The position numbers and the translations under genes were made by a program. A stretch of 51,579 nt of DNA, from assembly GCA_029262815.1 (NCBI GenBank), contig JAJCYS010000013.1, positions 1 to 51,579 of the forward strand. The letters run 5' to 3'. This document shows positions 44,870 to 51,579 of the stretch, one piece after another. Within the stretch, counting starts at the first letter, position 1. Each line of letters opens with the position of its first letter. The DNA is from Deltaproteobacteria bacterium. Its GTDB lineage: Bacteria > Bdellovibrionota > JAJCYS01. The notes below the pieces were generated by a model that saw nothing but the letters and a program-made list of their open reading frames with translations, was not told the DNA's origin and ran no database searches.

Positions 44870-47584
44870 TTAGAACCTGTTATTGCTATATGCTTGATTC
44901 AACATTTCAGCTAGATCACGCGGCGACTTTGAAACATAACTAACTTTTCGCTGCGTACGCATGATCGGCTTATTATCTTTGTCTTTTTGCTCTGTTTCCA
45001 CTTTGGTATCAACAACTTCCACTTCAACCGCGCCTGAAGCGAGGCTGTCTTTAATTTGGTTAGCTGTTACCCCTAGAAACGTTTCAGGTACTGAAGAACG
45101 TTTATCAGCATAACTTGTATTCACGACCAATTGATCACTAGAAGATTCCTCTTCGTCGCTTTCTGGCATATCCTCATCGTCTTCATCGCTTGTATCGGAA
45201 ACAGCGACCGTGGTCCCTGTTTCTTTTTTGCCGTTAGAAATAAGCGCGTCACTTGAAAGATAACTATTAACAAGCGTATTAACCACTTTTAGAGATTTCG
45301 AAAGCTCTTGAGCAACCGTAGCTGAAACAGAAGATTGTTGAGCCGCACGAATCAACTTGTGATACGCACCAGACGTCCCCAAAACAACTCCATCAACATA
45401 ACTAGCTAACGCCTTTTGAGTTGCAGCTTCTTTCTCTTCAGATTTATTAGCCTCTGCAGCTAACTTTGAAATCGCTTCTTTGATTTTTGTAAAGGTTGAC
45501 TCAACCAGTCCTTTTTGAGGTGCAGCAAAAGCACTCTCAATTAGGCTCGTATACGTTTTTGCTAACCAATTATGTGTGTCCACAACTTTGGCATTTTCCA
45601 GCCCAGCACGCTTTTGAAGTCGCTTAACATCATCACTCAATCGACTGGATCGTGACATTTCACCATGCAAGTGAGACATGCCCGACGCATAGGTCGATGC
45701 AAATGAAGGTAACGACGCAGGACTTTCTTTCGCTAAGAAATTAATAGCTTTTGTTAAAGACCCTACTAAGTAAGCCTTGAGATCAGCCGCACTTTGTAAG
45801 TCTTGTAAATCCGTCCCTTTAATAGACTTAGAGGGTGCAGCCAAAAATCCAGCACTCGGCTCGACCAATGCCTTATATTCGGACTCACCAAAATACAGGA
45901 CAACAAGTTTTGAAAATCCCAATCCAGGATCAAGTATTGCACTTTGACCATTCATATATGCAGTTGCCACAACGTTGTTGTTGCCAACCCCATAATACTC
46001 TTTGGTGCTTTTTTGCTTGTCAGAACCGAAGTCACTTAATGCACTGGTTATATCGCTCAAAGTAATTTCAGGAAAAATGGACTTCAAGAGGCCGTGCATC
46101 TTATCTTTATTCTGGAATGTACTCATCAAGCGAACTGATTTTTCGATCAATTTGCTTTTTTGAGAAGCTTGAAATCCAGGCGTCCAAACATATTTTGGAC
46201 TTGCAACACTACCAACTAAATAACCTCTAGCAGCTTCGATGGTTCCTGCAACAGGAACATAGTTCCAAATTAATGCACTTTTTAAGGCGCTTTGTGCGCT
46301 GGTTCTACCGGCTTTAGTTACAGTGGCATTAATGACGGTACTCGACCCTTTGGTTTGGTACTCTGCAGGATCCATACTCGTAAAGCTGACCCAACTATAA
46401 TCTAGCCCTAAGAAAGCTTTTAATTTTTCAGAGTTTGAAACGAGTGACTTACTGCCAGGAAAAGAATTGTTTGCAACTTGAGCTTGCAGTCCTACTAACA
46501 TTTCAACCATTTTGAAAACCAATTGATTTCCAATGGATTGAAAAGCTTTTTCGGAATGACTTGACGCTTTAATAGCAAGTCCAAAAAGCTCAGAAGAGAT
46601 AATTTCACCCGTATTTTTCAACGCCGTTGTTGCTGAAACAGGGTGGATCATAAAAAGTTTATTTGTTTGAGAAAGCAAGGCAACAAATGCATTCAAGTGA
46701 GCCAGTGATCCTTTTGATAAACCTGGCTTGTCTCCTTTCATCATGTAGTAAAGACTGTTCAGAAGTTTTTCGTAGAGCACAACTGCCAACTCGCCTTCAA
46801 AGGTGTCATTCAAAACCCATCCTGAGACCATTGAGACAACGTTATTGACTGAGTGTAATTCTGCAGTCTTCCACTGAATTAATTTCTCTTTTACAAAGGA
46901 AGATGAAACATTCAAGCCGTCAACTTCTGAATCAGCTCTATAAGCCTCATTTAAAACACCATGAATCGCTTTGCCCAGCTCCTTAGCTGCAGCAATTTGA
47001 TTCGCCTTCAATGTGGATCTAGTCTTCTTGTCCTCATCTGTAAGCTCTTTTTTGTTAAGCAGCTCTTTTAACTTTGAACCCGGCTCCGCAATCGCCTTGT
47101 AGGATTTGCCAAGTGCTTTAGAAGATATGTTGAGGTTAGAAAGCGGTGGACAGTTACGATATTGAATCGCATTCCCAACCATTTGCTTTTTTAAGAAAGC
47201 AATGACTTCCTTCTTCTCTTCTTTCACAGCTTGCTCAGCAAGGTTTCGTGCGATGAAGCAAGACTGCACTTTACTGTTTGTTTCGCTTAAGCCTTTAAAA
47301 ACGGCATGCGATTTGAAAGCCTCAGTCTGACCTGGGTAGTTGATATGTGTGATGTCTTTAATAAGTGCAGTGAGTGACTCAACAACCGTTTTTTCTTCAC
47401 CTGCAGCCAATTGAACAGAAAGTCCATCTAGCTTTTGAATGACAGAATCAGTCACTGTGATTCTATGATCCATACTTGTAGTCTCTGCAAAGGCATGACC
47501 ACATAGCACTAGACCAAACACAGCACCCAAACTCAAAGCTCCAAACTTAAGCTTTAGTCTAAGATCTCCTACTTTACTACCCAT
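44870..47584 (-). CDS. Large exported Ala/Ser/Lys-rich protein of unknown function (904 residues)
   Basis: AAGGAG lies about seven bases before the ATG. The signal peptide MGSKVGDLRLKLKFGALSLG... ends probably after AFA near residue 33. The mature part looks helical, with two Cys near the N-terminus (QSCFIA, RNCPPL) and an acidic low-complexity stretch near residues 805-825 (SDEDDEDMPESDEEESSSD) before a conserved-looking C-terminal tail. No enzyme motif. It is divergent from the giant gene at 48034, the same layout as the 1035-residue gene relative to the 2519-residue giant. Confidence 0.68.
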   Translation of the reverse strand: MGSKVGDLRLKLKFGALSLGAVFGLVLCGHAFAETTSMDHRITVTDSVIQKLDGLSVQLAAGEEKTVVESLTALIKDITHINYPGQTEAFKSHAVFKGLSETNSKVQSCFIARNLAEQAVKEEKKEVIAFLKKQMVGNAIQYRNCPPLSNLNISSKALGKSYKAIAEPGSKLKELLNKKELTDEDKKTRSTLKANQIAAAKELGKAIHGVLNEAYRADSEVDGLNVSSSFVKEKLIQWKTAELHSVNNVVSMVSGWVLNDTFEGELAVVLYEKLLNSLYYMMKGDKPGLSKGSLAHLNAFVALLSQTNKLFMIHPVSATTALKNTGEIISSELFGLAIKASSHSEKAFQSIGNQLVFKMVEMLVGLQAQVANNSFPGSKSLVSNSEKLKAFLGLDYSWVSFTSMDPAEYQTKGSSTVINATVTKAGRTSAQSALKSALIWNYVPVAGTIEAARGYLVGSVASPKYVWTPGFQASQKSKLIEKSVRLMSTFQNKDKMHGLLKSIFPEITLSDITSALSDFGSDKQKSTKEYYGVGNNNVVATAYMNGQSAILDPGLGFSKLVVLYFGESEYKALVEPSAGFLAAPSKSIKGTDLQDLQSAADLKAYLVGSLTKAINFLAKESPASLPSFASTYASGMSHLHGEMSRSSRLSDDVKRLQKRAGLENAKVVDTHNWLAKTYTSLIESAFAAPQKGLVESTFTKIKEAISKLAAEANKSEEKEAATQKALASYVDGVVLGTSGAYHKLIRAAQQSSVSATVAQELSKSLKVVNTLVNSYLSSDALISNGKKETGTTVAVSDTSDEDDEDMPESDEEESSSDQLVVNTSYADKRSSVPETFLGVTANQIKDSLASGAVEVEVVDTKVETEQKDKDNKPIMRTQRKVSYVSKSPRDLAEMLNQAYSNNRF

Positions 47585-47926
47585 GAACTTTCTCCTTTTC
47601 CGTTCGTGTTCCTCTATTTAGCCCTAACCGTTACCTAACATTTTCCCATCAGATGGGGTTAGCTTACCACTGAATAAAATCAGGACAGGCATCATTTTTA
47701 AACCATGAGCCACTATAATTGCAACCATCTTTTTCTATTTTTTAAACAAAAACGTCCAAATTCCCTTTGTTCCCATATCATATGCGTCTTCCTTGTGCCT
47801 TTGCAACAGCGAAAAGGCACCTCATCAAAACAAAATACCTACTTAATATTCAACTATTTAAAGCCTTCCTCACTTTCACAAATCTCAAAATACCAAAGTG
47901 TGGAAAAATCCTTTTATTTTAAGACC

Positions 47927-47942
47927 ATCCAAAACTTTGGAT
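47927..47942. promoter_or_regulatory. Operator-like perfect inverted repeat
   Basis: Two 7-base arms ATCCAAA and TTTGGAT with a two-base spacer, 30 bases upstream of the -35 box of the giant gene's promoter. A related CCAAAGTGTGG lies at 47893. The size and place fit a dimeric regulator site; no regulator is identified. Confidence 0.35.
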
Positions 47943-47972
47943 AGTATTGGCAAAATAACTAAATATAAATTG

Positions 47973-48002
47973 TTGACTTTTCCACCCGTTTTAGACTATA
48001 AA
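47973..48002 (+). promoter_or_regulatory. Sigma70-type promoter of the partial giant gene
   Basis: TTGACT (47973-47978), an 18-base spacer and TATAAA (47997-48002). The start codon at 48034 follows after AGAAGGG, giving a short leader of about 25 bases. Confidence 0.7.
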
Positions 48003-48033
48003 AAGGCCTTAAGCAGCTTTTAGAAGGGATTTT

Positions 48034-51000
48034 ATGGGATGTAAATTGGGCATTTATCGATTGATAGGGCTATGTCTTGCCTACCTGATGGTTTGGACCC
48101 CCACCTACGGCACGATGCTGGGTCAGGGCAGTGGCACCTTACTAGAATCTAGTCCGTTTGATCCCAAATTGCCCGTCATCCCCTATATACCCGTCTCTAT
48201 TATCGATCAAGCTCATAAAGAAGCGAAAACACAGGGTATTTCCTTTGAACAAGCCCTTTTAGCTCACAGCTCAGAATTTGGCGTTTTCCCCCACTTGCCC
48301 ACATTGCCTGGCTCACAAGCTTCTGGCCTCAAAGTCCTTGATTTGTCTGTAAGATGGGCAAAAAGCTTCCATAGCGGTCTCTTTGATGGTCATTATTATA
48401 TCGGCCTAAAAGGCAAAATCATGTCCCAACTGCATTCACAACATACGAATATCATTAAAGGATTACAATCACTAACCAAAGCCTTTGAGGCAAACCCACA
48501 AGCTAAGCTCTCAGAGTTTGGCCATTTCAACGGCGATACCTTTGTCCCTGGCGATTCAACCACACTCTCAAAATTAAAAATTAAAGATCCCAACCATCCC
48601 AACACATACATGCGTGCTGACACCCTCCTAGCAAACACCTTAGGCCATATTAAGAAGAGTCATGACCTCATCGAATCGCTCCTTGGCCTCCCCCCTGCCT
48701 CCATTGACCCCGACTTGATTATGGAAAACTGGCTAGACTCTACAGGTATTGGTAGCAACTACGCCCAAACACATCGTCCCAACACCCTCAAAGGGACCGA
48801 ACCCATCGTTAAATCTCATCTCAAAACCTACTGTGCAACCAAATACATCCCTTGGTTGCTTCAGCAAAACTTTAAACGTGGCCTCCTGAAGGACGCTGTC
48901 ACGATCCCAGAAACCACCCACCTTATTCTGATGAGCCTGCTCAATAAAGATGCACTCAACCTTCCCATCGTTGCGATGGGGCTAAAACCCAACGAAACAA
49001 GCGCACCCTCACTCGAACTTGATAGCCTGCCCCTTGTCACGCTCCCGAATCCTGACGGCACCGATATCCCAGTCTTGACCCTCAAAAACCAACCCGCAAT
49101 GACGGATACCCAAGAAGACAAACCCAATAGCACTAACTTGGCAGGCCTCCTCCTTAAAGAAACTATCCAAAACCTACCTGATCTCACACAAAAGGAAAAA
49201 GATTCACTTGTCTATTTACTCAACTCTCAACAAATCGCTGCGCCTACTTTGGCTATTATCAAATCAGAACTGCACAAACTTACTGCGCTCACCCCTTGGC
49301 TTTCAAACGAAGGCACCATTCTGACTGCCATAGATATCGAGGCCCTTGTGTCCTACTACAACCACCAAGTCCATGTTGAGCAACTCAAACCTAGAATACA
49401 AGCCCATAACGCACTGAACACCTTTGTCGAAACTTGGCCTCATAGTTATTTAAAAAGCAAATATGCAAAATTGTCTTATCTCGATGACCCTGCGATTCAA
49501 CCGGCCATAAAAAATTATTTCAAACAAGTGGCATCCAAAAAAGGGCTCACGCCATCTCAAAATTGGGCCTATATCAATATTAATGAAGCGAACTTATTTG
49601 CGTGCCAAGCCATCGTCCAGGAAAATATCTATCACCTCTTAGGTGCATCTCCTAAGGCCAAGCAACTCCGAAAGCTCCTGCGCAAACAAGCCCGGAAGAA
49701 AAAAGGGCTCAAACGTTGGGAAGCCAATATCACCCGTGACGCTTTTTTAGATCTTTTTAATCCAACTTTACAAAGTGACCTCTTAACGGCAGCCTGGAAA
49801 GAAGAAGCCACATTAACCAATCTATTTTCGAGTATTCCAACCCTTCTTGGCTGGGGATACTATAACGACATCCTCTCAGGCATAGGTAAGGTCCCTCGTG
49901 TTGGCGCCCAAAATACTTATACCGAAGGCGCAAACTTGTCCTCTCATACACGTCTTATTTTACCTGCCATGCCACGTTCGCACTATGATATGACGCGCAA
50001 CTTATTGTATGGGCTGGTCTTCATGGGCCTCGATCTTACAAAAATTCCTCAATTCGGAGATGGCAAAAGCTCACCCTGGTATTTTCACGACACAGCCTCA
50101 CACACTGTCAAAACATCCCCCCGAGTTACACCTCCCGCTGCCCACCTCAATATGCCAAGTACGTTGGTTGAACGGTTGCAAAAAATAGTCTATCACTTGA
50201 GTCGCAGTCGCATTGGTTGGACCCCTCACGAAAAATACCTTTTTCTTTCGACTTACTACAAAATGTATCTACTTCCTTTGGCCTATGTGTTCAAATCCTT
50301 TCCATTCCACGTGCTTAAAGATGCAACCCTCGAACGCATCACTCGGTTTGAAGTCCCTAAAGGGCATATAGACCGAGAATTAGTTCGTCTCTTAAAAGAA
50401 GGACCCCACAAAAGCTTCTTCCCAAAAGGGGGGCTCAAAGATTCAAATTGGCAATTTGATTTGACACGACAGAACCAAAATCTGGTCGTCCGATTTATGG
50501 ACCCCATGCTCGAACATCTCCGTGTCAACGACCAAGCCGTCCCCATTACGGAATATCAACAACTTCGCGTCGTGATAAACCGAATCAAGTCTGCGCTCCA
50601 CCAACGATCCCAATGGTGTTGGAACACGCCTCGACATAGCATGCCGGTACCTGGACTCGATGATCAATTATTGACGCCCAAAAAAACATCTCCCATGGAT
50701 TTATTTGCCCAGAAAATGGGCAAAAAAGACGATTTCTCCATTCAACGAAGAGCACGAAAAGGATCGGGTACTGTCCCAGCTTCCCCATACCACTATCCAC
50801 TTAAATTGCTTAACAACAACGTAACCGAATCATTTCCTATCGACACAAACGCATCTTCAGATCCAACCCGCAGTGCACAAGAGCGTGACATGTGGCTGTA
50901 TCTCAGTTGTCACTTTCCTAAATTCATTTCACATTATCTGGAAGGCTATCTACAGCTTGCACAAAACTATCAAAAAGCCATGCAGGTGTTTCGATATGCC

Positions 51001-51579
51001 ACCCAATTTTTTCAACATAAACACGAAGCCACCCAATACCTCACATTTCTTGAGGGATTACCTGATCGAGTTGTGTTCGCCATGGATTATGCCAACCCTG
51101 ATTCTGAATCCCGTTCCTTGAGTCAGTTTCGCTATGCGGTTTTACCGCAAGAAATCCAGCGCTATCAAAGAGAGAAAGGTGCCTATAGTGGCTTTGACAC
51201 AGTTGAAACACTTTGGGCCGGCGCAGCCAAAATTAACTATGCTGCAACGGATTACGTCAAAGGATTAGAAAATTTTTATTTTAAACAGGTGAAGCAATCA
51301 CTCCATGCAGGATTGATTGAAGGCAACTTATTATCTACCCAAAAATTGAAGGATGACCCCAAAGCCTTCTTCAGTCGTATTCACGCATGGATGAATAGCC
51401 GTGTTTCAAAAATAAAAGCGAAAGACAAACGTGTTCGCAAGTTTGACTTTTTGTGTTATCAAGATAAAAACATCTTCGCCCAACACGCGATTTACCAAAG
51501 TAAATTGTCATGCTCTATACAACGTCAAATTTCATTGCAGGCCATGTTGCAACTGACGCTTCTATCGTATCGAAAAAGC
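48034..51579 (+). CDS. Giant exported protein, paralogue of the 2519-residue protein (gene continues beyond the window)
   Basis: The frame is open for 1182 codons from the ATG at 48034 to the window edge. AGAAGGG precedes the start. The signal peptide has its hydrophobic core at about 8-22 and ends TYG. Three co-linear patches match the 2519-residue protein: FGHF...FVP, IDPD, IGSNYAQ and CATKY at about 161-270; ANLSSHTRLILPAMPRSHYD near 640-665; and LQKIVYHLSRSRIGWTPHEK through FVVP, IDRELVRLLKEG, VRFMDPMLEHL to SQWCWNTP at about 713-864. The middle contains a Lys/Arg-rich helix (KQLRKLLRKQARKKKGLKRW). Function unknown. The missing C-terminal part would show whether it also carries the membrane-helix cluster. 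Confidence 0.8.
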   Translation, partial: MGCKLGIYRLIGLCLAYLMVWTPTYGTMLGQGSGTLLESSPFDPKLPVIPYIPVSIIDQAHKEAKTQGISFEQALLAHSSEFGVFPHLPTLPGSQASGLKVLDLSVRWAKSFHSGLFDGHYYIGLKGKIMSQLHSQHTNIIKGLQSLTKAFEANPQAKLSEFGHFNGDTFVPGDSTTLSKLKIKDPNHPNTYMRADTLLANTLGHIKKSHDLIESLLGLPPASIDPDLIMENWLDSTGIGSNYAQTHRPNTLKGTEPIVKSHLKTYCATKYIPWLLQQNFKRGLLKDAVTIPETTHLILMSLLNKDALNLPIVAMGLKPNETSAPSLELDSLPLVTLPNPDGTDIPVLTLKNQPAMTDTQEDKPNSTNLAGLLLKETIQNLPDLTQKEKDSLVYLLNSQQIAAPTLAIIKSELHKLTALTPWLSNEGTILTAIDIEALVSYYNHQVHVEQLKPRIQAHNALNTFVETWPHSYLKSKYAKLSYLDDPAIQPAIKNYFKQVASKKGLTPSQNWAYININEANLFACQAIVQENIYHLLGASPKAKQLRKLLRKQARKKKGLKRWEANITRDAFLDLFNPTLQSDLLTAAWKEEATLTNLFSSIPTLLGWGYYNDILSGIGKVPRVGAQNTYTEGANLSSHTRLILPAMPRSHYDMTRNLLYGLVFMGLDLTKIPQFGDGKSSPWYFHDTASHTVKTSPRVTPPAAHLNMPSTLVERLQKIVYHLSRSRIGWTPHEKYLFLSTYYKMYLLPLAYVFKSFPFHVLKDATLERITRFEVPKGHIDRELVRLLKEGPHKSFFPKGGLKDSNWQFDLTRQNQNLVVRFMDPMLEHLRVNDQAVPITEYQQLRVVINRIKSALHQRSQWCWNTPRHSMPVPGLDDQLLTPKKTSPMDLFAQKMGKKDDFSIQRRARKGSGTVPASPYHYPLKLLNNNVTESFPIDTNASSDPTRSAQERDMWLYLSCHFPKFISHYLEGYLQLAQNYQKAMQVFRYATQFFQHKHEATQYLTFLEGLPDRVVFAMDYANPDSESRSLSQFRYAVLPQEIQRYQREKGAYSGFDTVETLWAGAAKINYAATDYVKGLENFYFKQVKQSLHAGLIEGNLLSTQKLKDDPKAFFSRIHAWMNSRVSKIKAKDKRVRKFDFLCYQDKNIFAQHAIYQSKLSCSIQRQISLQAMLQLTLLSYRKS

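Larger units (their letters stand above)
47585..48033. promoter_or_regulatory. Intergenic region between divergent operons
   Basis: 449 bases with no supportable gene. It is AT-rich and holds CCCATC-A-GATGGG (47646-47658), ATCCAAA-AC-TTTGGAT (47927-47942) and a good plus-strand promoter at 47973. No clear promoter could be picked for the minus-strand 904-residue gene. Confidence 0.6.

Noticed and set aside
47705..47944. Small plus-strand open frame in the 449-base intergenic region
   Set aside because: No ribosome site, low-complexity AT-rich content and no protein-like pattern; it also covers the operator-like repeat.
1..51579. tRNA, rRNA or riboswitch genes
   Set aside because: No cloverleaf, rRNA segment or known riboswitch core was recognised by eye; a covariance-model scan could still find one.

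Overview
The window reads as a gene-dense, Gram-negative bacterial chromosome at moderate to low GC. It shows short intergenic gaps, many ATGA start/stop overlaps, signal peptides, a peptidoglycan amidase fold, PlsY and a GmhA-type isomerase. The regulatory genes (a STAS protein with zinc ribbon, a pseudo-receiver/HATPase protein, a FecR protein facing a Cache-type sensor) and the paired ArsA-like ATPases resemble sets I associate with Myxococcota/Bdellovibrionota-type bacteria. That placement is an inference and is not firm.

Region 1 (1-6.6 kb) holds signalling genes. A partial membrane sensor (minus) and a FecR-domain anchored protein (plus) start 9 bases apart. A roughly 180-bp imperfect palindrome, possibly a MITE, follows. 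Then comes a minus-strand run: a secreted Gln-rich coiled-coil protein, a pseudo-receiver/HATPase protein, a STAS/zinc-ribbon protein and a degenerate HD-GYP protein.

Region 2 (6.7-16 kb) is mostly housekeeping, redox and envelope: gshA-type glutamate-cysteine ligase, an EI24/CysZ-like membrane protein, YjbQ, two adjacent ArsA-like ATPases, thioredoxin reductase, an amidase_3 protein, a secreted HAD-like pseudo-phosphatase, a PrxQ-type peroxiredoxin and an MFS transporter.

Region 3 (16-40.6 kb) is the most unusual. After a small LRR lipoprotein lies a minus-strand operon of four exported proteins of 512, 1431, 1315 and 2519 residues, overlapping end to end. Opposite it, on the plus strand, is a pair of 1035 and 1073 residues. 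I recognise no known family in any of the six.

Region 4 (40.6-42.7 kb) carries a REP-associated tyrosine transposase flanked by REP palindromes, then gmhA and plsY converging. Related palindromes recur at 9.1, possibly 15.9, and 42.6 kb.

Region 5 (42.7-51.6 kb) has small exported proteins, a minus-strand operon of exported proteins (904, 446 and 107 residues) and a divergent giant gene that runs off the window. This giant is a paralogue of the 2519-residue protein: three co-linear patches match by eye. Both giants face a divergent operon of exported proteins, so regions 3 and 5 look like two versions of one locus. This repeated giant-exported-protein locus is the best candidate here for an undescribed system. 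Its function cannot be read from the sequence.
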